Assembly: GCA_937902995.1 (NCBI GenBank)
Contig: CALEKY010000023.1
Coordinates: forward strand, 1 to 31,887
Direction: 5' to 3'
From: an uncultured Sinobacteraceae bacterium
GTDB taxonomy: Bacteria > Pseudomonadota > Gammaproteobacteria > Steroidobacterales > Steroidobacteraceae
DNA: 31,887 nucleotides
The position numbers and the translations under genes are program-made. The notes beneath the pieces were generated by a model. The model had not been told where the DNA came from. It did not search any database and worked only from the letters and a program-made list of their open reading frames with translations. Numbering within the stretch: the stretch's first letter is position 1; each line of letters begins with the position of its first letter. This document shows positions 1 through 8,094 of the stretch, piece by piece.

Positions 1-1048
1 ACCGCTCGCGGTCGCGACGTAGGATATCCATGAGGATGCGCTCCAATACGCCGAGCACGGCGCGTTTAGCTTTGCGTTGCGAAGTATCCACGACGAGATC
101 GAGCTCGCGACAACGGAAGATCACCGTGCGCAGTACGTGGTGCACGAGATACGGATGAAGCCGCGAGCGTCTGATCAAGAAACGCTCCAGCTCCGGTCGA
201 CATTGTCGAACGAATCGACTGGCTTGCATCAAGCGTTTTCCTTTGCGGCGTTTGCCGAAGATGCGCTTCAAGCGCAAATCATAGGCGCTCGGCACCTCCA
301 ATTCACAACGCGCCCGTTGAATTTTGTAGTGCTCGGCCAGCGTACGTCGATTCTCGCTGAGCGGTTCGACTTCGATCCGATTGTCGACGACGGGACGTTC
401 GCCGCGAATCGATTCCATGAGTCGATCGACGTACTCCAACTTACGCAGCGCGGGCCAGCCCGCATAATCGCGGCGCCAACGCGCTTTCGGCTGCATCCAC
501 ACCGCAAACGTTTCCGCGAAATCCTCGGTCGGATGGCTTTGTGCATACCAATGACCGAGATGCAGCACGTAACTGCGGCTCGCCGGACGCGCCCGATAGA
601 TGTCGGGATACGGACGCGATGCCTTACCGAAAATGCGTCGCCAACCCTTGCGACGACGCAGCCGAAAGGCATTGTCGAGCGCATGTGCGAGCTCGTGGCG
701 CAGAATCCTGAGCAGCCAGTTTGCATTGCCGCCCTCGACCTGAGCCATCTGTTTTCTCTCGAGCCGCATCAGACGCGGATGCGCCATGTAGAACGGCACG
801 GCAATGCCGGGAACGCCGTCCGGCGAGAACCATTCGGTCGACAGCCACAAGTGCGGACGGAAACGAATGCCGCGGCGACGCAAATCGGCCACGAGCTTGC
901 GTATGTGCCGCTCCACCGGTGTGCGTTTGAGAGACAGTCGTAAATCGCAGAACCGTTTTTCGAGCAGCTGTTCGTCGCTCAAACGCACCCAGGCCGGCTC
1001 GCGTTTGCGTATCGTCCGACGCCGAGTTTGTTTCTTCCGTGCCGCCAT
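1..1048 (-). CDS. Putative zinc metallopeptidase, HExxH type (3' end beyond window)
   Basis: The minus-strand frame opens at ATG 1048 and stays open for 349 codons to the window edge, so the C-terminus is missing. Residues 118-125 read HELAHALD, a zincin HExxH motif, and EDFAETFAVW follows at 175-184; its acidic residues could give the third zinc ligand. The rest is very rich in Arg, with a basic N-terminus and no signal peptide or membrane segment, which suggests a cytoplasmic protein. It resembles the loosely defined group annotated as putative zinc-binding metallopeptidases; the substrate is unknown. The ATG lies 3 nt after the TAA of the upstream phosphatase/ADP-ribosylglycohydrolase fusion and has no clear Shine-Dalgarno, so translational coupling is likely. 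A plus-strand frame at 77-943 is a shadow with no recognisable domain. The zincin call is fairly sure; the exact family is not. Confidence 0.8.
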   Translation of the reverse strand, partial: MAARKKQTRRRTIRKREPAWVRLSDEQLLEKRFCDLRLSLKRTPVERHIRKLVADLRRRGIRFRPHLWLSTEWFSPDGVPGIAVPFYMAHPRLMRLERKQMAQVEGGNANWLLRILRHELAHALDNAFRLRRRKGWRRIFGKASRPYPDIYRARPASRSYVLHLGHWYAQSHPTEDFAETFAVWMQPKARWRRDYAGWPALRKLEYVDRLMESIRGERPVVDNRIEVEPLSENRRTLAEHYKIQRARCELEVPSAYDLRLKRIFGKRRKGKRLMQASRFVRQCRPELERFLIRRSRLHPYLVHHVLRTVIFRCRELDLVVDTSQRKAKRAVLGVLERILMDILRRDRER

Positions 1049-1051
1049 GGC

Positions 1052-2458
1052 TTAACGAACGAAGCGGATGGCCAACTCTCTCAACGTATCGCGCTCTGAC
1101 AATGCGCGCCGCCACTCGGCCGGCACGGACAGACTGCCGTAGAAGGCCCCAGCGAGCGCACCGACGATTGCACCGCAAGTGCTGTGGGTGCGCGCCGCTT
1201 GGCGCACCGCGGACTCGAACGAATCGGCGAACTTGAAAATCTCGAATGCGTTCGCCAGCAACGCGGGCGCGCCAACTGATGGTTCGGCCGGCCGCCAATC
1301 GCCTTTGAGAAGTCGCGCGAGCGGCGGCTTCAACGCGCGTCCTGCAAGCGCTTCCCGAGCGGCGCGCAGATCGATCAACTCCGCCTTGGGCGCGCCCTGC
1401 AGCGCTGCATTCAACGTTGCGGCCAAGATGCGGCAGGCATCGAGCACGATCGGCGATTGCTGCGTCGTACGCGACACCTCGACGGCCAGGTCCGCAGCGG
1501 CGCGCACATCTCCGCGCGCGAACATCGCAGGTGCGAGCGATCGTGCCAGCGAATGCGGATCGAGATTGTTCGGATCGTGCGATCCCGCGTTCGGTTTGCG
1601 CGACCACTGCCACATGGCCAACACGCGCTTGAGCTCAGCCGGTACGAGCGACTGGACGCCGGGCCGCTGCGTCCAAGCGAGATATCTTCTCAGCTCGTCG
1701 TTCGGATCGTGCCGTCCGCAAGCGAGCAAGCTTTCAGCGACGGCAATCGTCATCGCGGTGTCCGCACCTGTCGGCCAGCGCTCCAACTGCTTCGAATCGG
1801 CGAGCCAGGCAGCCTCGCCGAGCCCATGCTCGGCAGTCGCGAGCACCGCGCCTTCGCCGATGGCGAGCCCGACCAGCGCACCTTCGGCACGTTGCACGGC
1901 CGACGACGCACCGGACGGCGGAATCCAGTTGCGCACGTACTCGACTTGCTCTTCCGTTTCCGGAACGCTCGGCCAACTGCGCGCTCGCGAGCTGCGCCTC
2001 CAGAGCGTTTGCAGCCGATCGAGCGCGTGCGATGCGTCCAAGCCCCGATGCATCAGGTAGCAAGCGATGGCCATACCCGTTCGCCCGATCCCGGCCCGGC
2101 AATGGACATACACGCGGCGACCGGACTCGAGATCGCTCGCGATGGCTTCCACGATGTCCGCCATCGTCAACGGAGAGTCGGGCACGCCGTGATCGACGAT
2201 CGAGAAACGCCGATGCACGACGTCGAAATCCCCGAACCTCTCGAGCTCTGCTCGATACGAAGGCAACTCGTCCTCGGCCGTCAGATCGATGAAGCTCGTA
2301 ATCCCGGCTTGCAGCAGCGCCTGGATCCGGCTGGGCGAGTCGGACCAGACCGCGCCCGGATATTCGCCCGCGAGCAGCCGTCCGGGCTCCACCCAGTAGC
2401 TGTTGGGCACCGGCGTCGGCGGCCAGTCGGAGTCGGAACCGAAAAGAAACTTGATCAC
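1052..2458 (-). CDS. Tyrosine/dual-specificity phosphatase fused to an ADP-ribosylglycohydrolase-like domain
   Basis: This is a 468-residue two-domain protein. Residues 20-180 form a cysteine phosphatase: the P-loop HCRAGIGRTG at 119-128 gives Cys120 as nucleophile and Arg126, and VDHGVPD at 88-94 carries the candidate general acid. Residues 190-468 resemble the ADP-ribosylglycohydrolase (DraG/ARH) fold, with GALVGLAIGEG near 193, GADTAMTIAVAE near 231 and THSTCGAIVGALAGAFYG at 424-441. The family normally has GD, TDDT and DTDT at these places to bind two metal ions. Here they read GE, GADT and THST, so most ligands are lost and the domain may be a binding module rather than a hydrolase. The start is GTG 2458; no closer start fits the phosphatase fold. 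It heads a pair with the downstream metallopeptidase. Both domain assignments are good; substrates are unknown. Confidence 0.85.
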   Translation of the reverse strand: MIKFLFGSDSDWPPTPVPNSYWVEPGRLLAGEYPGAVWSDSPSRIQALLQAGITSFIDLTAEDELPSYRAELERFGDFDVVHRRFSIVDHGVPDSPLTMADIVEAIASDLESGRRVYVHCRAGIGRTGMAIACYLMHRGLDASHALDRLQTLWRRSSRARSWPSVPETEEQVEYVRNWIPPSGASSAVQRAEGALVGLAIGEGAVLATAEHGLGEAAWLADSKQLERWPTGADTAMTIAVAESLLACGRHDPNDELRRYLAWTQRPGVQSLVPAELKRVLAMWQWSRKPNAGSHDPNNLDPHSLARSLAPAMFARGDVRAAADLAVEVSRTTQQSPIVLDACRILAATLNAALQGAPKAELIDLRAAREALAGRALKPPLARLLKGDWRPAEPSVGAPALLANAFEIFKFADSFESAVRQAARTHSTCGAIVGALAGAFYGSLSVPAEWRRALSERDTLRELAIRFVR

Positions 2459-2464
2459 AGGTCG

Positions 2465-2470
2465 ATCATA
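2465..2470 (-). promoter_or_regulatory. Candidate -10 element for the phosphatase fusion gene (possibly leaderless)
   Basis: The minus strand reads TATGAT here, one mismatch from the sigma-70 -10 consensus. Transcription would be expected to begin about 7 nt downstream, at or next to the GTG start codon at 2458. No Shine-Dalgarno lies between the two, which fits a leaderless message. The -35 region is poor (GACGCT/TGACGC), so this is tentative. Confidence 0.3.
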
Positions 2471-2559
2471 AGCGATGGGCGCGGGCGAGCGTCACCGACC
2501 ATAGCCCGCAGCCCGGCGAGGCTGTAGCCTAAGCTCACTCATACCAAGAAGGATTCCCG

Positions 2560-4020
2560 ATGTCCTCACTCCTGCAGCGGTTGTTCGCAGTTCGCTCGGT
2601 CGACGCCATCGTCGGAGATCTCGAGAAAAGTCCGCCGCTCAACCGCGTACTGACCGCAAAGTCCCTGACGGCCATTGGCCTCGGTTCGATGATCGGGACC
2701 GGAATTTTCATTCTGACCGGCACGGTCGCGGCCAACCATGCGGGGCCGGCGCTGACACTCGCGCTGCTCATTGCAGCCATCGGTTCCGGCCTGGCCGCCA
2801 TCTGCTACGCAGAGTTCGCGGCCATGATTCCAGTATCCGGCAGCGCGTATACATACGCCTATGCGACCCTCGGCGAAGCCGTTGCCTGGTTCATCGGCTG
2901 GAACCTGTTCCTCGAATACATGATGTCGGCGTCCGCCGTCGCCGTCGGCTGGTCCGAATACGTCGTCAATCTGCTGGGCGATTGGGGCGTGCACTTTCCG
3001 CAGGCATTGACCAATGCGCCCTTCGGCAAGACCGAGGACGGCACGCTCGGATTGACGGGTGCCATCGTCAACGTGCCCGCCGTACTCATCATCGTCGCGC
3101 TCGGCACGGTGTGCTACGTCGGAGTTCGCGAGTCTTCGCTCGCCAACAACATCATGGTCGTGATCAAGGTCGCGGTCATCGTGGTGTTCGTGCTCGCAGG
3201 CCTTGCATTCGTCGACCCCTCGAACTGGAGCCCTTACATTCCGCCGAACACGGGCAAATTCGGCGAGTTCGGCTGGAGCGGCGTGCTGCAAGGCGCAGGG
3301 ATCATCTTCTTCTCGTACATCGGCTTCGATGCCGCATCGACCACTGCGCGCGAAGCGCGCAATCCGCAGCGCGACGTGCCGCTCGGCATTCTCGGTGCGC
3401 TCGCGATCTCAGCCATTCTGTACATCGCAATGGCCGCGGTGATGACCGGCATGGTGCCGTATCCCCAGCTCGATGCGCCGGCGCCCGTGGCCGTTGCGCT
3501 CGATGCGCATCCGCAGCTCGCCTGGCTCGGCCATCTCGTCAAGCTCGGCGCAATCGCCGGCATGACATCCGTCATTCTGATGTCGCTGCTCGGCCAACCG
3601 CGCATTCTGCTGGCGATGGCGAGCGACGGCTTGCTGCCCGGTACGGTCAGCAAAGTACATCCGCACTATCGAACCCCGTACGTCGCCACTGCCTGGACCA
3701 TGGCGATCGCCGCGCTCATCGCCGGCCTGTTCCCGCTAGACGTGCTCGGCGAGCTGATCTCCATCGGCATTCTTCTCGCATTCACGATGGTGTGCATCGG
3801 CGTGCTCGTCCTGCGCTTCACGAGACCGGATCTCCAGCGTCCGTTCCGCGTTCCTCTTGCACCGGTCACGTGCGTGCTCGGCGCCATCGTGTGCGGCGGG
3901 ATGACGTACTTCCTGCCCACCGACACGTGGTGGCGGCTCGGTATCTGGACCGTGCTCGGCTTTTCGATCTACGCCGCGTACGGCTATCGCCATAGCCGCC
4001 TGCGCACGGAAGGCAACTAA
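2560..4020 (+). CDS. APC-superfamily amino acid permease (cationic amino acid transporter-like)
   Basis: The product is 486 residues and almost entirely hydrophobic, with about 12 membrane helices, a usual size for APC permeases. The signature of the first helix, GSMIGTGIFILTG, spans about residues 42-54 and contains the unwound GxGIF substrate-binding segment. The helix after it (YAEFAAMIPVSGSAYTYAY) is also typical, as is the conserved SYIGFDAASTTAREARNP region near 250-270. Overall it looks most like the YfnA/CAT-type proton-coupled amino acid importers of the inner membrane. The ATG is preceded by AGAAGG at good spacing. It is divergent from the phosphatase fusion and is followed 60 nt later by msrB on the same strand. 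The family is certain; the transported amino acid cannot be told from sequence. Confidence 0.92.
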   Translation: MSSLLQRLFAVRSVDAIVGDLEKSPPLNRVLTAKSLTAIGLGSMIGTGIFILTGTVAANHAGPALTLALLIAAIGSGLAAICYAEFAAMIPVSGSAYTYAYATLGEAVAWFIGWNLFLEYMMSASAVAVGWSEYVVNLLGDWGVHFPQALTNAPFGKTEDGTLGLTGAIVNVPAVLIIVALGTVCYVGVRESSLANNIMVVIKVAVIVVFVLAGLAFVDPSNWSPYIPPNTGKFGEFGWSGVLQGAGIIFFSYIGFDAASTTAREARNPQRDVPLGILGALAISAILYIAMAAVMTGMVPYPQLDAPAPVAVALDAHPQLAWLGHLVKLGAIAGMTSVILMSLLGQPRILLAMASDGLLPGTVSKVHPHYRTPYVATAWTMAIAALIAGLFPLDVLGELISIGILLAFTMVCIGVLVLRFTRPDLQRPFRVPLAPVTCVLGAIVCGGMTYFLPTDTWWRLGIWTVLGFSIYAAYGYRHSRLRTEGN

Positions 4021-4080
4021 GTCGTTCGTGTGCGCGTCCGATTTCATTCCGTGCTCGCGGCGCGCTCTGAGGAATCGACC

Positions 4081-4548
4081 ATGCGCAAACGTTCAGTCCC
4101 CGAAACTTCGGCCAGCGGTTACGACCTGCGGCCCCTCAGCCCTGCGCGGCGAGAAGAGCTCGCAGCATCGTTGACGGCGGAAGAACGCCGCGTGTTACTG
4201 CTCCAAGGCACCGAGCCGCCGTTTTGCGGAACGCTGCTCCACAACAAGCAAGCCGGTTTGTACGCCTGCCGCCTCTGCGGACTGCCGCTCTTCAAAGCGG
4301 ACTCGAAATTCGAATCGGGTACGGGTTGGCCGAGCTTCTACGAACCGTTCGATCCGGATCATATCCGCGAGCTGCTCGACGAGAGCCACGGCATGATCCG
4401 AATCGAGATTCGTTGCCAACGCTGCGACGGTCATTTGGGGCACGTTTTCGACGACGGTCCGCCGCCCACTTACAAGCGTTACTGCTTGAATTCGGTGTCG
4501 CTCGAATTCTTTCCCGAAGGCGAGCTGCCCGAGCAGCGCACGGGATGA
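4081..4548 (+). CDS. msrB: Peptide methionine-(R)-sulfoxide reductase MsrB
   Basis: This 155-residue enzyme reduces the R epimer of methionine sulfoxide in proteins using thioredoxin. Two zinc-binding pairs are visible, Cys63/Cys66 (CRLC) and Cys112/Cys115 (CQRC). GTGWPSF lies at 80-86 and the catalytic Cys135 in RYCLNS. Cys49 in PPFCG is a likely resolving cysteine, by analogy with xanthomonad-type MsrB; that part is inference. ATG 4081 was preferred over an in-frame upstream start because a TGAGGA ribosome-binding site precedes it at proper spacing and the homologous region begins after it. It lies behind the amino acid permease and may be co-transcribed with it. It converges on the carbonic anhydrase-like gene. 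Confidence 0.95.
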   Translation: MRKRSVPETSASGYDLRPLSPARREELAASLTAEERRVLLLQGTEPPFCGTLLHNKQAGLYACRLCGLPLFKADSKFESGTGWPSFYEPFDPDHIRELLDESHGMIRIEIRCQRCDGHLGHVFDDGPPPTYKRYCLNSVSLEFFPEGELPEQRTG

Positions 4549-4566
4549 GTCGGCGCATTCCGATGC

Positions 4567-4583
4567 AGCCCGCGTCTCGGGCT
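4567..4583. terminator. Possible bidirectional terminator hairpin between msrB and the gamma-CA gene
   Basis: A 6-bp perfect stem (AGCCCG / CGGGCT) with a 5-nt loop sits in the 48-bp convergent spacer. There is no T-run on either side, so termination is only suggested by position. Confidence 0.35.
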
Positions 4584-4596
4584 TCGGCGCAGCAGA

Positions 4597-5124
4597 TTAC
4601 CGGCCGGTGGCGACGAGCGAGTCGCGAAAACGCTTGGCGTTCTCGATGTAGTGCTGAGCCGCGTTGACGAGCATCTCGCGATCCTTGTCCGTAAGCTCGC
4701 GTACGACCCTGGCAGGCGATCCCATGACGACGACGCCGTCCGGTACGGTCTTGCGCGGCGGTACGAACGCACCCGCCGCCACGATGCTGTAGCTGCCGAT
4801 CTTCGCGCCGTCCAGCACCATCGCGCCGTTGGCGATCATCGAACATTCGCCGACGGTGCACGCATGCAGGAACGCGCGATGCCCGATCGTGCAGTTGGGT
4901 CCGATGATCACCGGTTCGCCCTCATTGATATGGATGACCGTACCGTCCTGGATGTTCGTGCCGTCGCCGACTTCGATCCAGTCCGTGTCGGCGCGTAGCA
5001 CGGCATTGAACCAGACGCTTGCCCAACGGCCGAGCCGGACCGTGCCGATGACATCCGCGCTCGGGGCGACGTAGAACTCTTCGCCGACGGTCTCGATGCG
5101 TCGCTCGCCCAATGTGTAAATCAC
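4597..5124 (-). CDS. Gamma-class carbonic anhydrase-like protein (YrdA/PaaY family)
   Basis: The 175-residue product is a left-handed beta-helix protein built from hexapeptide repeats such as IGPNCT, IANGAM and IGSYSI. Three histidines match the metal ligands of gamma carbonic anhydrases: His65 in DGTVIHI, and His82 and His87 in GHRAFLH, with the family's spacing of five. The length is typical of YrdA-like bacterial homologues, which form trimers. Many of these lack proven carbonic anhydrase activity, and some hydrolyse CoA thioesters, so the reaction is not fixed by sequence. The C-terminal helix (about 145-175) is also normal for the family. The start lies 10 nt behind the yqhA stop, so the two probably form an operon. 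Confidence 0.9.
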   Translation of the reverse strand: MIYTLGERRIETVGEEFYVAPSADVIGTVRLGRWASVWFNAVLRADTDWIEVGDGTNIQDGTVIHINEGEPVIIGPNCTIGHRAFLHACTVGECSMIANGAMVLDGAKIGSYSIVAAGAFVPPRKTVPDGVVVMGSPARVVRELTDKDREMLVNAAQHYIENAKRFRDSLVATGR

Positions 5125-5134
5125 GTCTCACCCC

Positions 5135-5716
5135 TCAATCGTGATGACTCTTCGACTCTTCGCGATGCGAAGCAAACGCAATCTTGTCCAGAATGCCCAT
5201 GAGCAATGCCGAAACGACGAATGTGAGATGGATGAGCACATACCACATGAGCTTGTCGTTCGGCACCTCGCGCGCATCCATGAATGCACGCAGGAGATGG
5301 ATCGAAGAGATTGCAACGATCGACGAAGCGACCTTGAGCTTGAGCGAGTTGGAATCGAGCTTGCCGAGCCAGCCGAGCTTTTCTCCGTCCTCGTCGATGT
5401 CCATCTTCGACACGAAGTTCTCGTAGCCGGAGAACATCACCATCACGATCAAGCTGCCGACCAGGACGAGATCGACCATGGCCAGCAGACTGAGCACGAG
5501 CTCGGCCTCCGGATTGCGCGTCGGTCCGGTGGCATGCGCCGTCTCCGCGGCGCCGGACGCGTGCGATAAGACGTTATGGAACACATGGCCGAATACGTTG
5601 AAGATTTCGGCAAAGAAGGTGATCGCCAGCGCGATCAGCGCCAGCGCCAGGCCGAGATAAACCGGCGCAAGGATCCAGCGGCTGGAGAACAACAGCCGCT
5701 CCAGAAATCTCTCCAT
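5135..5716 (-). CDS. yqhA: YqhA-family (UPF0114) inner membrane protein
   Basis: The 193-residue product closely follows E. coli YqhA in architecture: an N-terminal MERFLE start, then helices around LAPVYLGLALALIALAI and LVLSLLAMVDLVLVGSLIVMV, the hallmark MFSGYENFVSKMDI, the SSIVAISSIHLLRAFMDA segment, and a last helix before a His-rich tail. It is longer than E. coli YqhA because of an extra Ala/Thr-rich periplasmic or loop segment after the first helix. ATG 5716 was chosen over an upstream TTG at 5743 because it matches the conserved N-terminus. The function is unknown; it is an inner membrane protein of roughly four helices. It is co-oriented and nearly contiguous with the gamma-CA gene. 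Confidence 0.9.
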   Translation of the reverse strand: MERFLERLLFSSRWILAPVYLGLALALIALAITFFAEIFNVFGHVFHNVLSHASGAAETAHATGPTRNPEAELVLSLLAMVDLVLVGSLIVMVMFSGYENFVSKMDIDEDGEKLGWLGKLDSNSLKLKVASSIVAISSIHLLRAFMDAREVPNDKLMWYVLIHLTFVVSALLMGILDKIAFASHREESKSHHD

Positions 5717-5796
5717 CGAATGGCTGCCCCGAAAGAAAAGCAAAGAGACGCGAATTCTAGCCGCCCAAATCTGCCGAACCTACCATCCGCATGCGC

Positions 5797-5825
5797 TTGG
5801 CGCGGTTCAGCGACGGGCGTAGAGT
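5797..5825 (+). promoter_or_regulatory. Candidate sigma-70 promoter for the histidine kinase gene
   Basis: TTGGCG at 5797-5802 and TAGAGT at 5820-5825 are separated by 17 bp. The predicted start site would fall near 5832, upstream of an AGGGAGG ribosome-binding site and ATG 5857. This supports the shorter translation start, since the alternative start at 5791 would lie upstream of the promoter. Confidence 0.4.
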
Positions 5826-5856
5826 CAGTGTGAGCGAAATTTCAAGGGAGGCGCGC

Positions 5857-7200
5857 ATGGAAAACACGCGGACAACGCCAGGGGAAATCACGGGAGTCAG
5901 CGGTCCCGATGCCGATGCCCCTGCACCGTCCGATGCGACTTCTTTGCGCTTCGAGCCGGCCCGTTTGAAGCTCGCCCGTTTGCACGCAAGGGGCGTACCT
6001 CTGAGGGAGCTCTGGGAAAGCCTGGCGCAGATCGTTACTGAAGCGCTCGACATCGACCGGATCGGCGTCTGGGTCGTCATCGATGAAGGCCGCGCCATCC
6101 GTTGCCGCTACCTGTATCAGCGTTCGAACCGAGAAATGTTCCAAGGCGCCGTGCTACGGGCGCAAGATTTCCCCGCGTACTTTGAAGCGCTCGAGTCGCG
6201 CCGGACGATCGCCGCAAGCCACGTGCTCGAATCGGAACTGGCCCGGGAGCTCAGGCAGGCCTACTTCGAGCCGCTCGGCATCACCTCGCTCCTCGATGCA
6301 CCCATCTACCTCGACGGCCGTGTCGTCGGCGTCGTGTGCCACGAGCACACCGGCACGCCGCGGCAGTGGAGCGGTGCCGAGTGCGACTTCGTTTCCTCGG
6401 TCGCCGATACGATTGCACGGCTTTACCAGGAGCACGAGCGATCGAACGCACAATCGGCGTTGCGCATGTACGAAGCGCATCTGATGGAGCTGCATCGCAT
6501 GGAAGCGGTCGGCCGAATTGCCGCCGGCGTCGCCCACGATTTCCGCGGCATCTTGTCCGCGGCCAACGGCTTTGCCGAGCTGATCCGTCGTGTCCCCGAT
6601 CTTCCGCCCGACGCCGACCGCTACGCGTTGCGCATCATCGACGCCATGCAGCGCGGCCAACAACTGACTCAGGAGATCGTCAACTTCGGCAAGGACATGC
6701 CAGCCATGCCGCGCGTCATCGATGCCTCGCGTACAGTCGAGTCGATGCGCAACATGTTCAACGTGCTGCTCGGCAATCGCGTGACGTTGTTCGTCGACGC
6801 GAAACACCCGGTGAGCCGAGTCTTCATCGACCCTTCGCAGCTCGAGCGCATGCTGTTGAATCTCGTCCTCAACGCCCGGGATGCGATGCCTTCCGGCGGC
6901 ATGCTCACGATCACCGTGCGCGACGTCACGGTCGAGGAAGGCGACGAGACGGCACAGTATGTCGAGATCGCCGTGATCGATACCGGCACGGGCATGGACG
7001 AAGAGGTGCGCAAGAACATTTTCAAGCCGTTCTTCACGACGAAGGGCGAGCAAGGCACCGGCCTGGGCCTGGCGATCGTAGATCAAATCGTGACGCGGGC
7101 AGGCGGATTCGTTCGCATCCAAAGCGAAGTGGGCCGCGGCACGACGGTACGCATTTTCCTGCCGCGAATTGCCGGCGCTGCATCATCGGCCGCCGCATGA
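5857..7200 (+). CDS. GAF-domain sensor histidine kinase (orphan)
   Basis: The 447-residue protein has no membrane segment, so it is probably cytoplasmic. A GAF-like sensor domain covers about residues 50-190, followed by a coiled linker and the phosphoacceptor region GVAHDFRG with His227. The ATPase core is complete: N-box NLVLNARDAM, G1 box DTGTGMDEEV, F box FKPFFTTKG and G2 box GTGLGLAI. The usual motif is HDFNN; here the two Asn are replaced by Arg-Gly. No response regulator or receiver domain lies next to it, so its partner is unknown. ATG 5857 was chosen because AAGGGAGG lies 6 nt upstream. The ligand of the GAF domain cannot be inferred. It converges on the anti-sigma gene with a 27-bp gap. 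Confidence 0.9.
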   Translation: MENTRTTPGEITGVSGPDADAPAPSDATSLRFEPARLKLARLHARGVPLRELWESLAQIVTEALDIDRIGVWVVIDEGRAIRCRYLYQRSNREMFQGAVLRAQDFPAYFEALESRRTIAASHVLESELARELRQAYFEPLGITSLLDAPIYLDGRVVGVVCHEHTGTPRQWSGAECDFVSSVADTIARLYQEHERSNAQSALRMYEAHLMELHRMEAVGRIAAGVAHDFRGILSAANGFAELIRRVPDLPPDADRYALRIIDAMQRGQQLTQEIVNFGKDMPAMPRVIDASRTVESMRNMFNVLLGNRVTLFVDAKHPVSRVFIDPSQLERMLLNLVLNARDAMPSGGMLTITVRDVTVEEGDETAQYVEIAVIDTGTGMDEEVRKNIFKPFFTTKGEQGTGLGLAIVDQIVTRAGGFVRIQSEVGRGTTVRIFLPRIAGAASSAAA

Positions 7201-7227
7201 GACAAACGCGGGCGCGTGCGTCGCAAG

Positions 7228-8094
7228 TCATCGAGCCTCGATTTCGGTCTCCTCCGCTCGCTCCTGCTGCGGCCTCGCCAGATCCGTTGCGCTGACTTCG
7301 ACATCCGGATACGCCTCGACGAAGGCGCGCCACTGTTCGTCGGCCTCGGCGGTCTTGCCCTCGCTCCGCAACGCTCGAATCCGTTCCAACCACTCTTCCG
7401 CGGGCAATTGTGGAGCGGCTGCAGGCGGTGCTGCGACCTGTTCGACTGCAATCGCAGGCGCGGCCCGCTGAGCGACGACATCGGCAGACAACCTTCGCTC
7501 CTGTTCGACCGCGGCACGAGCAGCAGCTGCCGCCTCGCGTGCTCGCGCCTCTGCGACCCGCGACGGTGTTCCCGGCTGCGCCGCACTCGGCGCCGATTGA
7601 GCAATCGCGGGCTCGCTTGGGACGATTTCAGCAGGCCCGCCTTGCATTCGTGAAGCATCGCTGGAGTCTTGCCCAATCGATGCCGATGGCGGCTCCTGCG
7701 GCGACAGAGTGGGCATGACGACCTTCTCGGCCGGCAGCTCCGCGACGGAAGGCACCGGTGCCGGAGCTTCGGCATGGCGCTCGATCCGAGGCGCCACATC
7801 GAACTTCGGTTGCAAGCCGACCTCCTGCTCTGGTCCGGCATTCAAGAGGATCGAAACGACGAGCACCGCAGAAGCTGCAGCCGCAAGCGGGGCGCTCCAT
7901 CTGATCCACCTGCTCGTCTTCGAATGCCGCACCGTGCGTATTGCCGGCGGCTCGATCGCTGCACGCGCGCGCGCAATGACGGCCGCATCGAGATCTGCGG
8001 GGACTTCGTCCCCAGGAAGCTCCCGATAGCGCGCCGAGATCACCGACTCGCCCTTGAGATACTCCTCGAATGAACGATCGTTCGGTTCGCTCAT
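7228..8094 (-). CDS. Single-pass membrane anti-sigma-like protein
   Basis: The 288-residue product begins with a cytoplasmic segment of about 60 residues (SFEEYLKGESVISARYRELP...), then one membrane helix at about 66-85. A long Ala/Pro/Glu-rich periplasmic region follows, partly an Ala/Arg/Glu coiled-coil near 180-205. The C-terminal segment at about 240-275 (EEWLERIRALRSEGKTAEAD) looks like a helical-repeat unit. Its ATG overlaps the stop of the ECF sigma gene by 4 nt (ATGA), the usual arrangement for a sigma/anti-sigma pair. No HxxxCxxC zinc anti-sigma motif is present, so the assignment rests on topology and coupling rather than a canonical domain. The likely role is to hold the sigma factor at the inner membrane until an envelope signal arrives. 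Confidence 0.75.
   Translation of the reverse strand: MSEPNDRSFEEYLKGESVISARYRELPGDEVPADLDAAVIARARAAIEPPAIRTVRHSKTSRWIRWSAPLAAAASAVLVVSILLNAGPEQEVGLQPKFDVAPRIERHAEAPAPVPSVAELPAEKVVMPTLSPQEPPSASIGQDSSDASRMQGGPAEIVPSEPAIAQSAPSAAQPGTPSRVAEARAREAAAAARAAVEQERRLSADVVAQRAAPAIAVEQVAAPPAAAPQLPAEEWLERIRALRSEGKTAEADEQWRAFVEAYPDVEVSATDLARPQQERAEETEIEAR

Noticed and set aside
77..943. 288-codon plus-strand open frame
   Set aside because: It lies opposite the continuous minus-strand metallopeptidase frame, which has a clear HExxH motif; the plus-strand translation shows no domain and has shadow-like composition.
1457..2527. 356-codon plus-strand open frame
   Set aside because: It is antisense to the phosphatase/ADP-ribosylglycohydrolase fusion; no recognisable motif and no ribosome-binding site.
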